Under the pieces are notes generated by a model. The model saw only the letters and a program-made list of their open reading frames with translations. It was not told the DNA's origin and did no database searches. A stretch of 64,000 nt of DNA from assembly GCF_000699445.3 (NCBI RefSeq), contig NC_067195.1, positions 9,290,287 through 9,354,286 of the forward strand, read 5' to 3'. The DNA is from Schistosoma haematobium. Taxonomy: Eukaryota; Platyhelminthes; Trematoda; Strigeidida; Schistosomatidae. The stretch's first letter is position 1; each line of letters starts with the position of its first letter. Shown here piece after piece: positions 31,904-42,875 of the stretch. A program made the position numbers and the translations under genes.

Positions 31904-32869
31904 CAGTGTACATGATTTTTTTTTCTAATCACCAACACAGAAACACATAAACATTAAAAAAAATCTATTTTAAAATTCTTGTAAATAGCTAAAATTTGAT
32001 AGTCTCATAGACCCCCCCCCACAGAAAATTTCCTTTCAAATTGTAATATCCCATTGAGAATATATAGTTGATAGTTCTTAGTTTAATTGTTTGATATATA
32101 TACATATTTCTCTTTCTCTCTGTACACTTACTTATTTACTTTTAAATAACTGTTTACTTTCATTTGCCTAAGGCGTTGTATATATATATGGAATATTTCT
32201 GTCTATTTACATTTAATCATTTCATTATTAAGTGATTGACGCTTTAAGTATTGCAACGTTTATTCTATTAACAAGGAATTTTGTATCAAGGTGATGATCT
32301 CTATCGCTGTTGTATTTATTGTCGTTGTTATTGTATTATAGTTGATAAGAGATTTTTAAAAAAAGAGTACAGAGAATGGGCTAAATGAAAACGAGACCTT
32401 TCAGTAAAGTTTTACACTTTATATCTATCATGATGTACATATGTGTGTGTGCCTGTATGTGTGTGTGTGCATACAAATTTTGTTTGTATATAACGACATA
32501 AATAAATCAATCAAATTTTTCTGATGCCTCATTTCATTTGATTGACATTTAATATCTGAGACGAATAATAGATTACATTTCATTCATTCATTCATTATTA
32601 TTATTATTACCATTATTACTATTATTATCTCTGCTTCACATGTAAATATGGGTAATAATAGATACATAAAATATTTTAAAAATTCAATAAAAAACGGGGT
32701 AATTTTTTAAAGTACAATTAAATTATATACTCGGTTTTTTAGTCACATAACTGTTCTAACTCAAGTAAGTGGATCAGATTATCAGTTAAAGTTAAATATT
32801 ACAACAGAGAAACTAGCTCTCAAAATACTCTTAAATCATAATGATTATTAAAATAAGATACCTGTTCGT

Positions 32870-32872
<3 letters not shown>
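31904..32872. other. AT-rich stretch with small simple repeats
   Basis: Nine consecutive C at 32012-32020, (TG)n-rich DNA at 32438-32472, and a CATT/ATT run at 32577-32630. Nothing else recognised. Confidence 0.6.
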
Positions 32873-32915
<43 letters not shown>

Positions 32916-33168
32916 CTGGAAGTGGATAGGGCATATATTTCAGAAATCATCAAAATGCATTACGAAACAAGCGCTAACTTAAAATTCTGAAGGGAAACGG
33001 AAAAGGGGAAGGTCAAATAGAAAACAACACGTTGAGAGTTATAATCAGACATCAAAAGGATGAATAGAAACTGTAAACAACTATAAAGGCTTAACCAGGA
33101 CAGAGTTGAATGGAGAATGTCCCTCGACGAAGGGTAACAGGTGTAAGTATATATATATATATATATTT
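32873..33168 (+). mobile_element. RTE 3' fragment inserted in a (TA)n tract
   Basis: The RTE part, 32915-33148, starts CTGGAAGTGGATAGGGC and ends AACAGGTGTAAGTA. (TA)n lies directly on both sides (32873-32914 and 33149-33166), so the element interrupts a TA microsatellite. It carries only the last part of ORF2 (WKWIGH-like to the tail), with small deletions near the end. Confidence 0.75.
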
Positions 33169-33430
33169 CGGATACGTTAACTGGATGTACCTGCACCTCA
33201 GAGTTAATGTTTACTTCATGACTGGAAACGAGCACTGTTCGTTTCAAACTCAATCGCATTATCTACTTAGCTACTGAGTTCAAATATCCAATGGCTTGAT
33301 TAATGGAAGGAATTTTAATTTATATATACCGGTTGTTTGGTTCTTCTCATTGATGTTTTAAGGCTTTAAAAGAGGGTGGTCAGTTGCAATTCCAAATATC
33401 AATGGAAAGATTCAAACAAGCATTACATGT
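33165..33430. mobile_element. HH1 (Smalpha-like) pieces
   Basis: 33165-33285 is a reverse 5' half: ATACGTTAACTGGATGTACCTG (ribozyme stem I side), the CATGACTGGAAACGAGC block and the A box complement TACTTAGCTACTGAG. 33330-33430 holds a reverse 3' end (TCATTGATGTTTTAAGG) facing a forward one (AATATCAATGGAAAGATTC). Confidence 0.65.
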
Positions 33431-33756
33431 AAATCATTCAATGGTCAATTTATGATAATAGTTTCATCTGAATTCTTGAAGCATCGTAATTGCCATTGAA
33501 ACAGAATAATGAATGTCATTTATTCTAGCCTTCACCATTTCATGTGTTTACTAATTAATATGTTGATGCTAATTACAATCTCACTTAAATTTTTTTATAT
33601 TTTAACTGTACTGCCTGACAAGTAGAAAATGTATAAATCAGTAGTATCTTTCATTTAACCATATCTGCTCAATATTTAATGATAAGATTTTTCACTTTAT
33701 ATCGGCTCCTATTAATGACTTAATTTTCTAGTTAACCAAACATTAAAACATAAGTT

Positions 33757-34290
33757 TGTTCAAATATACTTGGTATTGTTTATTTGAATCTACTCAGTGA
33801 TGGTTAGGACTGCAAATAATTAGTTTCTTAATGGCATATATGCATCCTGTTCTTATTACCTCGATATTGCCTTAAGTCACAAGCATTCCAAACACAGATG
33901 GATAATGGCTAGCAGTGGTATTCAGTTTGACCCACTTTTCGTCCTTATTGGGACTCGTCAGCCGGATGTACCTGTATCCTAGACCTGATGTTCATAGGAT
34001 GCAAACATGCTAATAAGTGACTGGTCAATCACAGTCCTGAACATCAATATAAAGATTCAAGTAAACAATACCAAGTGTATTTAAACTCCCCCCCATTGCA
34101 CAAGCAGATAACTATCAGGAATCAGTAGCTAACTTGATGACATGATGGTGTTTTAAGCGAACAGTACTAGGTTCGAGTCCTGGAATGGACATCAACACTG
34201 GGATACAGGTATATCCAGTCGATGAGTCCCAAATAGGATAAAACACACATCTAGGATTCCACTACTAGCAACCATCCATAATTTTGTTTA
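33757..34290. mobile_element. HH1 (Smalpha-like) fold-back followed by a tandem unit
   Basis: 33757-33998 is reverse, from the 3' end (ACTTGGTATTGTTTATTTG) to the ribozyme, ending before the B box. 33999-34113 is a forward 3' half with AACATCAATATAAAGATTCAAG and CAATACCAAG, the inverse of the leading arm. A further forward unit at 34114-34290 has an A box (TAGCTAACTTG, weakened), B box GGTTCGAGTCC and a decayed ribozyme (TCGATGA, TAAAA). Confidence 0.85.
33920..33975 (-). ncRNA. Hammerhead ribozyme (HH1), core intact, stem III weak
   Basis: Minus strand: CTGACGA, stem II GTCC/GGAC perfect with loop CAATAA, GAAA and a GTC triplet. Stem III has lost one of its pairs (A-G) and stem I has mismatches. 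Confidence 0.55.
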
Positions 34291-34566
34291 ATATAATATT
34301 CATTTGTAACACATGAAAAAGTTAGAACTGTTATTATACATTTATATTTTACATAGATTAAACACAGTTTACTTAACTGAGCCAAATAAAATAATCAACT
34401 AATCTATTAGACAATGGATATTTAGACTAAACGAAACATTTCATTTTATTCCATTTTTATTTTTAAGGTTGATATAAAATATGCCGGACAACATATTTAT
34501 ATACATAATAATCCCGTTTACTACTAGGTAATAAAAAAAATTAATCTCCATTCTTTTATAGTAATC

Positions 34567-34597
<31 letters not shown>

Positions 34598-34667
34598 TGT
34601 TATTAGTTCACCCTACCTTTTTCTCAACATGGTATTTCTAGAAGAAACGAGAGAGAAAATAAAAAAA

Positions 34668-34706
<39 letters not shown>

Positions 34707-35445
34707 TGAATGTATAAAGCTAGTCAACATAAGAAAGAAATCAGAATTATTCTGAACTGATTAAATACCATAACAAATTATACTATGAATATTATCTTTA
34801 TGCAACTTTGGGTTTTGATCTTTACATAGAAACTATTATTATTATTTTTACTAGTGATCATTATAAATAACATTTAAACAACTAAAAGACAATAAAATTG
34901 TAGAAGAAAAAGAAAATAAACTCTGGTAACAGAAATACTGTTTAAAAGAGAAATGATAATCGTCTCTTTTGTTTTTTTCTCCTTTTTCTTATTCGTTAGT
35001 TCAATTATTCATTTATCCATTTATTCATACGTTTATTTGTTTATAATTATTAAAATGAACATGAGACATAGCGGTATAGAAAGTTTTCAAACGGGAATTA
35101 AAACAAAAATAACGGTATGAGTTTACAAAAAAATGTTCAGATATGTTTTATTTTTTTAAAATTTTTTTGGTGTAAAATCGATAATAAAATATTTTTTGTT
35201 GTTTTTGGGAAAGAAAAAAACCAAAAAAAGAGGAAGAAGAAGAATGGGAAATAACATTTAACCTAAAATGATAAATGTGTCTACATATTTTTGTTGTAAT
35301 TTTTAACGGTTATGATTTATTATTAAATAAGGAAATTTTACACGTGATATTAATGTATAGTGTCTACTTAAAAAACTACTTATTATATTAATGTTTTTTA
35401 TATTTTTTCTATGAAAAAAAATGATAGTGAATATACGTTTTTTAG
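34291..35445. other. AT-rich stretch with microsatellites
   Basis: (ATT)n at about 34567-34607 and (TA)n at about 34669-34703. No dispersed repeat recognised. The T-rich run ending ACGTTTTTTAG at 35445 is a possible splice acceptor for the next entry. Confidence 0.5.
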
Positions 35446-35585
35446 TGGGGTCCTTCATTTTAACGTCAATTAGACCGCACGATATTGTCGACGGGCTCAA
35501 CACTTTAACTCTTAGTCGATCGTATGAACGATTGTTATTGAATGATTGTTGTCGAAATGTATATGTCATCTGTCCTCGTATGTAA
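35446..35585 (+). other. Candidate terminal coding exon, unidentified
   Basis: After a good acceptor-like ACGTTTTTTAG, 45 open codons run from 35448 to TAA at 35583-35585. The segment is GC- and CpG-richer than its surroundings. The peptide looks protein-like (for example TSIRPHDIVDGLNTLTLSR and NDCCRNVYVICPRM). I do not recognise it. An 88-codon frame on the other strand overlaps, so strand and reality are open. The AT-rich DNA after it would be 3' UTR. Confidence 0.28.
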
Positions 35586-35950
35586 ACATCGACTTAAATC
35601 GTGTTAGTCAATAACGGAATTAAATAAGTCAAATAACGAGAATGGACTTTTGAATATGTGTATTTTGTAATATAAAGCGAAACGACACGCAGTGGAGACG
35701 GCTAGTAAGTGAACTCCATTTAACCAAGCGTTAATCAATATTTATAGTCACATAAAAATAAGTTACAGACGTGTGATGAATGGGATAATAATTTTACACA
35801 CACGTACACTCCTATAAAAACATTCAAGGTTGATAAGTGAATAATTAACAAGGTCAAAATGTGACTCAAGTAGAATTAATAGACTGGCTTGCCCCAAGTT
35901 TGGAATGAGATATATGGGCTTAACATAATAGGCGACACTACAATATATAT

Positions 35951-36527
35951 ACCTAAACCTGTTACCAATCATGGAAGAGCATAGATCGCTCACCAGAATT
36001 CTACCTCCAACTCTTTCCTGGGCAATCCTTTCTAGTTCTTTTCAGTTGCTATTCATGTCTGCTTTCAATTCTCAACGCATTGTGTTCTTTGGCCTTTCGC
36101 TTTTTCGTTTTCCTTCAGGATTTCAAGTTACTGTTTGCTTCGTGATGCAGGTTGATGATTTTCACAGTGAATATCCTATCCACTTCCAACGTCTTTTCCT
36201 AAATTTCTCTTTAGTCGGAAGTTGGTTTGTTCTTTCCTACAGTAGGGTATTGCTAATAGTATCCGGCCAACGGACATTCAGCATCTCATGTAAACAATTG
36301 TTTATAAATACCTGTACTATTTCGATGATGCTTGTAGTAGTCCTCCAAGTTTCAGCTCAGCATATTAGAACTGTCTTGATTTTCGTATTGACGATTGTGA
36401 ATTTGATATTGGTTGACAGTTGTTTTGACAATCATCGCCTTTATTTCTGCATCAGATCTTGCACGTTCATTGATGATGCCACTTAAGTACGTGAAACTTT
36501 TCACCTCATCTAGAGTTTCTCCATCAA
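35951..36527 (-). mobile_element. RTE fragment, reverse, between TA tracts
   Basis: From ACCTAAACCTGTTACC, on the minus strand it encodes the ORF2 C-terminal region; the matching block at 36480-36527 gives SLDGETLDEVKSFTYLSG. The plus-strand 171-codon frame is antisense. Short TA runs flank it (about 35943-35950 and 36531-36572), like the copy at 32915. A deletion in the middle fuses the KIQVFINSC-like region to the NIWN-like one. Confidence 0.8.

Positions 36528-36530
<3 letters not shown>

Positions 36531-36572
<42 letters not shown>
36531..36572. repeat. (TA)n microsatellite
   Basis: Forty-two bases of pure TA beside the RTE 5' end. A minus frame passes through it as an (IY)n peptide. Confidence 0.95.
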
Positions 36573-36575
<3 letters not shown>

Positions 36576-38237
36576 TAAAGTATCTATTATTACTAATAAT
36601 AATAGCTACGTCTAACTGTAATCTTGTTGTAATATCTGGATGACCTATGATCATTAAATTTGTTGAATTTCTTGTAAGTTTGTGACAGTTTAGGATTTCC
36701 AACAGCTTCGATATAGTCAATGAACTTGTGACATGTCTTTTAATAGATGCTTTCATTAGAATATTCAATGTTGTTAAGTTAGTGGCTTCATTCTCTATTC
36801 AACCAATGTTGATTTCAATAATAAAGGACACCCGGTTAAGTTCTGTCACCTTGTTATGTATTTATCAGTCCAATTAGATATGTAAGCAGTTTTAATTATC
36901 GTATTTCTGCACATCGCCTTTCGTGGCTGTGCAAGAAATAAAGAACAATGAGAGGTTCATTAGCTAAACATTTAGTCGATACAAATCCTCAAATCACTAT
37001 AAATATAAGATTCAATTTTATATATGGAATCCCAATTATCGTCTAGCGTCTAGCGCGATAATGGATCATATGAAGTAAAACGCACATAGCATAAACTTGC
37101 ATTGAATGATAAAGCAACTGATGACTCTTAGTAAGAATACCAACATTAGATCAAGATAACTCAGAAATCAAGTTAGCAGAATAAAATTTTGAATAGGTTA
37201 CAACATTAACATGTTTCGTCTTCATCTTTTAATGAGTTTCTATCCCAATTTGGATAGCCATCTCAACCTAACCAACTGAAGTCTGTTAAACTTTCTCTTT
37301 AATCATATCATCTTTTGTAATTTGAAGGCTGATGAGATACATTATTAACTTGAGTGAATGAAACAATTATAGCCAAGTAATTATACAGATATTTATAGTG
37401 TTATATTTATTCTGCTTTCTAGCTATTTAGCCTCTACATTCCTTTACGTAATTAGATTTTCTAAAAAAGGTATATGTAATACTGGTCTGCTTATACACTT
37501 ATACTCCTAAATTTTATATATTCACACTATCTTCTTTTGAAGTGCAAACGGTAGTATGTTTGCTTCTAATTGATTCAACTAATATAATCCTTATGAACTT
37601 GTAATCAGTGTACATTTACGGACCATTTGTTTTTTGTTTAGATTTGAAATGAACGATATCAATAGTTTACATTACTCAGAAACGAAATTGTGTAAATCAA
37701 CTTACCACCTAGTAACTTAATCTTTATTGTTATATAACGCTATGTAAGTGAATGTCAACAGAAGGAAATCGTTATCAATGATGTTAACAATATTTTTATA
37801 TAAGATGATAATCTTAGACATGATTAAATAAAAAAACTCAACTCAATTATGGTATATCTTGAATTGAACATTTATATTTCGCTCCCAAAAGCTTGATAGT
37901 ATCATCCAGACTGCATGACTTAGCACATAAGTATAACAGTATAACTAGTCAAAATCACAAAAATGTTAAGCAAACCATACATTATAGAATAGAGTGAAGA
38001 TTAATATTCATATTCTCTGAATCTATTTCTCAGACGAATATTAGTTCATTTGTTGAGTGAGTATTGATAAAGCTAAAACACAAATTCAGTTAAGTATCAA
38101 ATATTTTACGGAAATGATTTAAAACTACTGATTATACTACTATTTTGAAAAAAAAAACATTCATATAGTTTGGTTCGAGTGAATTTTATTAGCATTTATA
38201 ACAATAAAATTATCCTTGTCATTGATAAATATTAAGA
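36573..38237. other. Low-copy AT-rich DNA
   Basis: No dispersed repeat recognised. The minus frame up to 36768 has a varied peptide (SLTISKLLEILNCHKLTRNS) but no start, splice or domain evidence. A short direct repeat CGTCTAG/CGTCTAG occurs near 37040. Confidence 0.4.
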
Positions 38238-38420
38238 AGTGGCTGTCAGGGCTCAGTAGCTAAGTGAACAATGGAAGGACGTTTGAAGCAAACAGTACGC
38301 GGTTGGAGTCGCGAAGTGAACATCAATTCTGATGCAGATACATTCATGTGAAGGCTACCAAATAAGACGAAATGCGGGTCTTGAATTCCATTGCTAACCA
38401 TCATCCATTTATTGTTGATG
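38238..38420 (+). mobile_element. HH1 (Smalpha-like) fragment, forward
   Basis: GGGCTCAGTAGCTAAGTGAAC (A box), CGGTTGGAGTCGC (B box region), GAACATCAATTCTGATGC, a broken ribozyme (GTGAAGG for CTGACGA, GACGAAATGCGGGTC) and AATTCCATTGCTAACCATC. Confidence 0.75.
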
Positions 38421-38448
38421 ATAATAAATGGGCGAAAATTCATAATAT

Positions 38449-38663
38449 CAGAAGGGGTTTTGTGGATGTTATAGTAATCCTGATAGTTAGGATCATGAAT
38501 CAGTTGAAGCTAAGCCACCATGGAAAACCTGAAATCATTGGACGGCCGCTTTGTCCCAGTGTGTGACTCCTCAGCAGCACGCATTCACGATCCCGCATCG
38601 CTAGGTCCAATTGCCTCGTGATCCTAACTATTAAAATTACGATAATATCCACAAAACCCCTTC
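38449..38663. mobile_element. HH2 fold-back unit
   Basis: Left arm CAGAAGGGGTTTTGTGGATG to GTTAGGATCATG. The right arm CGTGATCCTAACTATTAAAA to ATCCACAAAACCCC is its inverse. Between them a reverse ribozyme lies at 38531-38586, with CTGAGGA intact but GAAA changed to CAAA and stem II mutated. Boxes A and B are mostly deleted. Confidence 0.85.
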
Positions 38664-39007
38664 AAGAGGTATTTCCTGGAGTTCTAGTGGGAAGCAGTGA
38701 ACAGTGCAGTTCAACCGGGTCAGTTGTGAGATGATAACTAACTGAAGACAATGGTGGATGTGTCGCTTAATTTCGTAGATCATTTGAAGTTAGACACTAG
38801 TGCCGTTGGATCCCGGCCAGCTCAGTGGTCTAGAGGTTGAGCGCTCGCGTGAGAGACCAATATCTCCTGGGTTGGAATCTCGCGAGGCGGGATTGTGAAC
38901 GCACACTGCTGAGGAGTCCCACAGTATGACGAAACTGCCGTCCACTGCTTCCAGATTTTCCATGGTGATCTAGCTTCAATTGACCTATGATCTTAACTAT
39001 GAAAATT
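38664..39007 (+). mobile_element. HH2 repeat, full unit in tandem
   Basis: Directly follows the previous unit at CAAGAGGTATTTCCTGG. All blocks are present: AGTTCTAGTGGGAAGCAG, GTGTCGCTTAATTTCG, TTAGACACTAGTGCCGTTGG, A box TGGTCTAGAGG, B box GGTTGGAATCT, ribozyme 38897-38950 (CTGAGGA and GAAA intact, stem II and stem I each with a mismatch) and the right arm to GATCTTAACTATG. Confidence 0.85.
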
Positions 39008-39423
39008 TATAAATGTATTCATTGATTATCTATTTAATCAGTGAAATATTTCAATACATAGTAGTACAATGTTGGTTAAAGATTCGAATATGTCTAGCTG
39101 ATTGGTTCCAAATAACTGGTACAAATTTTGATCAATATTTAAATCTTTACTAATAAATACTGACTTAAACAATTACTCTTTATTCATCAAGAGTAACGTT
39201 ACCTTCTCTTATAACTGAAAAATGTATACTGTTTTGTTTCAGTTGTAAAAAAATAGGATAAAATTAATAAGATAACCAATTTTGTGAAGAAGTTATTTAA
39301 ATGAAAATACTAAAGAAACATTAAATTAACAGAGATGAAAGATATTTAGATAGAAAAATACATTTATAATAAATGAATTCATATTCTTAATTATTCAATA
39401 ATAGTAGTTTAAACATGAGAGTA
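39008..39423. other. AT-rich stretch, nothing recognised
   Basis: No recognised repeat or exon. Confidence 0.4.
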
Positions 39424-39664
39424 TATAAGCAAAGATGGATAGTAACTAGCATGGGGATCCAGGACGTGTGTTTCATTCTCATTGGGACTTGTCAATTGGA
39501 TGTACCTGCATCTCAGAGTTGATGTTCAATCTAGGAGTCGAACCCAATACTGTTCGCTACAAACCCCATCACGTTGTCTACTTAGCTACTGAGTTCGATA
39601 AAAGACTGATCAATTGCAGTCCTAATCATCAATCGAAAGATTCAAGTAAACAATATCAACTGAA
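39424..39664. mobile_element. HH1 (Smalpha-like) reverse copy plus forward end
   Basis: 39424-39594 is reverse: AAGCAAAGATGGATAGTAAC, the ribozyme region (TTGACAA core on the minus strand), B box complement GGAGTCGAACCC and A box complement TACTTAGCTACTGAG. From 39595 a forward 3' end follows (GACTGATCAATTGCAGTCC, GAAAGATTCAAG, CAATATCAA), abutting a short (TA)n run at 39664-39681. Confidence 0.8.
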
Positions 39665-40072
39665 TATATATATATATATATTCAATTGAACCAGTAACAT
39701 AACTTTGAAATTAAGGAATAATATATACATGTACATATACAATTGAATAAGGAAGATATCATTCAACCAATTAAATGCAGTCAAACACCTGGTTTATATC
39801 ATTCAATGAAACGTTACAAATTGATTGAATGATTCAATATTCAATTAACACTTGATATATGTCAATCTAGTAGAGAAATAAAATAAAATAAATGACTGAC
39901 ATTCACCTTTGTTTATCCTTTTTCTTTCTTTTTTCTTTAAAATTTGATACGAAATTTTCTATTCTCTCGAGTCTTTCCTTTTTTTTAAATTTTTGATATA
40001 TTCATGCTATTTCAGTCTCACTCTATAGGTGATTCTTCATTACTTTTGTATTTAATGATAGCATGTAAACGT

Positions 40073-40100
40073 GTAGTAGTAGTAGTAGTAGTAGTAGTAT
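40073..40100. repeat. (GTA)n microsatellite
   Basis: About nine GTA units. The flanking DNA from 39700 to 40236 is AT-rich with no recognised family. Confidence 0.9.
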
Positions 40101-40236
40101 ACAATTGAATACAAAAGTACATTGTTACTTATTTTTCTGTAGTATTTTTATTACTCTTAAAAGTATTGATCAGTTAACTGATTAACAAGTTTCAGATAAT
40201 CTCTACAGTTGAATTGATGATTGCAATGGTTAATTT

Positions 40237-40383
40237 TTATAGTGGGATTCATGAGTCAATCGAAGCTAGACCCTCATGGAAAACCTGGAAGCACTAGACG
40301 GTCGTTTCGTCCTACCCTTGAATTCAGAAGTGCGCATCCACGATCCCGCCCCCGCGAGATTCGAACCCAGGACCTATCGGTTA
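40237..40383 (-). mobile_element. HH2 repeat, reverse, truncated at the B box
   Basis: ATAGTGGGATTCATGAGTCAATCGAAG arm, CATGGAAAACCTGGAAGCAC, a ribozyme region with GAAA and stem III but a deleted stem II, then GATCCCGCCCCCGCGAG and the complement of GGGTTCGAATCTC. Confidence 0.75.
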
Positions 40384-40850
40384 ATTTTTAAATTTACACG
40401 ATTAAATCGATGGTAAATTTTGAGTAGAATTAACCTTTAATGAATATAATAACTCTGAAGTTATATAGAAAGACGATTTAATTAATACGTGATCAATATG
40501 GTGAAAGTTTTTTATAACATGTGAAAATATTTCACTTGTTTAGCAATGACTAGTTACCCTTATAAATAACTAATTCATTTAACAGTTTTAATTGCTTATA
40601 ATAGAAAATGGCATACATAGACAGATCTTAAAGTTTGTCATCTTTGTTCATTGGTAAAAAAATAGCTGAAGTCAAATATCGTTTGTAAAGAGTTGATTAC
40701 GTCAAATAATTCATAATTAAATGAATTTGATGTATTAATTAATGTTATTAATTCAGACTGTTAGCTCAAAGCTTGTAGAAGTAGAACCAGTAATGTACAA
40801 GTGATTTCCTTTGGTTATATAAACAGAAGTTATATATGCAAAAAAAAAGG
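40384..40850. other. AT-rich stretch, nothing recognised
   Basis: No recognised repeat or exon. Confidence 0.4.
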
Positions 40851-41240
40851 ATAACGATTAGCAGTGGAATCTAGTTGAGACTCATCAACTAGATGAACTT
40901 ACATCCTAGAGTAGATGCTCACTCCGCGACTCGAACTCAGTGCCGTTCGCTTCAAAGGCCATCACGTTATCACGTTATCCTGATAGCCAATTGCTTGTGC
41001 AATAGGGTGAAGTTTAAGTTCACTTGGTGTTGTATACTTGAATCTTCTCACTCATCTCATTGTTGTTTAGAACTGCAATTGATAACTCCCAAACTGGACC
41101 AAGTGCGTATCCTAAATTCTATTGCTACCTACCATCATTCTTTGCTTATAATGCTAGTGAATTAAGGCAATATCGAAACAATACGCATAGTATGTATCTA
41201 TGCCGATAAGAGATGATTCAAGTAAACGAAACCAAGTGGA
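40851..41240. mobile_element. HH1 (Smalpha-like) reverse tandem plus forward half
   Basis: 40851-40985 is a reverse 5' half with a shortened ribozyme (GACTCATCAACTAGATG), B box complement CGACTCGAACTCAG and a duplicated TATCACGTTATCACG. 40986-41082 continues in reverse into the 3' end of a neighbouring unit (TTCACTTGGTGTTGTATAC). From 41083 a forward 3' half follows (CTGGACCAAGTGCGTATCC to CAAGTAAACGAAACCAAG). Confidence 0.75.
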
Positions 41241-41256
41241 CTTAGAAGTTATATAT

Positions 41257-41470
41257 ATCTTGGTAAAATCTGAGAACCATATAGTGTATAATTAATTTGC
41301 AAAATATTTATCAGCTGTCTCATACTTGATTGTTCCTTCGTTTTTATTCTAATCACTCTTTGTTCTCGTTCTCTTTTTTCGATCTTCTTAACATTCTGCC
41401 GCCAGTCACTCTACTTTCGATTAGTGATACATACTACTCATATCTGTCGAGATCAATAACACACACCACA
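41257..41470 (-). mobile_element. LTR fragment (family L), reverse
   Basis: From CTTGGTAAAATCTGAG through AATTTGCAAAATATTTATC, TTGTTCTCGTTCTC and TTAACATTCTGCCGCC to ACACACACCACA. The end nearest the HH1 copy is truncated. Confidence 0.7.
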
Positions 41471-41925
41471 CTAGCAAGAAACAATTGTCTGTATTCTTTT
41501 AGCAGTTGTTTGACTTAAGTCACTACTTAATGTAAACCACCTTTGATTTAATATGTTCACAAATTGATATTATAGTAAAGAAAAAAAACGTGATTTGAAT
41601 TATAAATAATCGTAAATTACTTTGTAAATAATATCAACCTTATGAACACTATGTATTAACCATCAACCAGTCTTATTACCGAAAAACAATCTCATATACT
41701 AACAGTTGTTTGTGTTATTTATTTGTCTATAATAGAAATGTTAACTTTCAACTTGTAATATTATTCATTCATTATTCTATTATTTCAATAAACCGTAAAA
41801 CAAATGCACACACGATCACGATCATTTCCAAATTATTGACATCTGGATTTAGAACGTGCTTTTAGTTCGATAGTAATTTTCGTTTTTCTCCTATTAATGA
41901 ATTCAATTCAACTGACAGATATATC
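41471..41925. other. AT-rich stretch, nothing recognised
   Basis: No recognised repeat or exon. Confidence 0.4.
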
Positions 41926-42096
41926 AAAAGGGTCTGTGTGGATATTATAGTAATTTCAATAGCTGAAATCATGAGTCAATTAAAGTTAGACCACCATAGA
42001 AAACCTGGAAGCACTGAACGGCTGAGGAGTTCCACAGTGCTTTCAGGTTTTCCATGGTAGTCTAGCTTCAATTGACTCATGGTTTCGAACAGTGGA
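41926..42096. mobile_element. HH2 fold-back unit, minimal form
   Basis: Left arm from about 41931 (GGGTCTGTGTGGATATTATAG ... CATGAGTCAATTAAAG) and an inverse right arm to GGTTTCGAACAG meet at a short centre. The centre has GGAAGCACTGAACGGCTGAGGAG directly followed by CACAGTGCTTTC. The inverted symmetry thus continues almost to the middle; most of the ribozyme and all tRNA-like sequence is gone. Confidence 0.78.
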
Positions 42097-42650
42097 ACTA
42101 GTGTTTAACACTTTTGGGGAAAAAAATGGGTACAGTTTAAATCTTTAAAAGTATTATATTAAACTTTAATTGGATAAAATATATCAATGAAATTAGCATT
42201 TCAAACATTTGGTTCATATTAATAAATGAAAAAAAACTCTGGTAAAGAAGGAAAAAAAGAAAGAGAGAAATTGAAATTTTCAGCAAATATCTATTCATTA
42301 CTGAATGATTCTATGTCAATCAACAAATAACTTGATTGATTAACTTAAATTATTTGTTTATTCCCCTTCCCCTATCCCTTGTCTCTCTCTCTCCCTCTCA
42401 GTTTTTCTGTCGATGAAAGTTATATATCAAATTTCCATGATTGAATTTTTTTTTCAAATATTTTTAACTCTAGACGATATATTTTCATTCTAGTACACGT
42501 TTTACTAATTTGTATGAAATGAAATGATGAAAAGTACACAGACTAATGAAGAGGAAGTTCGTAATGAAATGTATAATTGATAATATTTGCTAAGTAATTA
42601 GTAGTACAGGGTGGGGATTTCTAGAGTTTGTAAAACTTTTAACGAACAAT
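42097..42650. other. AT-rich stretch with a CT tract
   Basis: A pyrimidine tract at about 42362-42403 and A-rich runs. No exon or dispersed repeat recognised. Confidence 0.45.
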
Positions 42651-42652
42651 AT

Positions 42653-42875
42653 TGAGAATATTACAGAATATCTTAGTGAAATCTCAGAATTATACAGTAA
42701 ATATTCCATTTCCAAATTATCTATCAGTTGTTTCATACTTGATAGTTCTTTCATTTTCATACCGATCACTATCTGTTCTTCTCTTCGATTTTCTTAATAT
42801 TCTGCAGCCAGACATCCCACTTTCAGTTGGTGATATATACTATTTATATCTGTCGAGATCAATAGCACACACCAC
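42653..42875 (-). mobile_element. LTR fragment (family L), reverse
   Basis: ATATCTTAGTGAAATCTCAG, ATTCCATTTCCAAATTATC, TTCTTAATATTCTGCAGCC and ATAGCACACACCACA match the family in order. The 106-codon plus frame is antisense LTR running into the next entry. Confidence 0.68.

Noticed and set aside
31648..31950. 100-codon plus-strand frame resembling others at 41330 and 42652
   Set aside because: The similarity comes from the reverse-oriented LTR family; no coding constraint is needed.
35971..36486. 171-codon plus-strand frame, the longest in the window
   Set aside because: Antisense of the RTE fragment on the minus strand; the reversed RTE blocks explain it fully.
36352..36768. 138-codon minus frame seeming to fuse a novel N-terminal part to an RT fragment
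   Set aside because: The join runs through a (TA)n microsatellite and the RT piece belongs to a truncated RTE, so the fusion is accidental.
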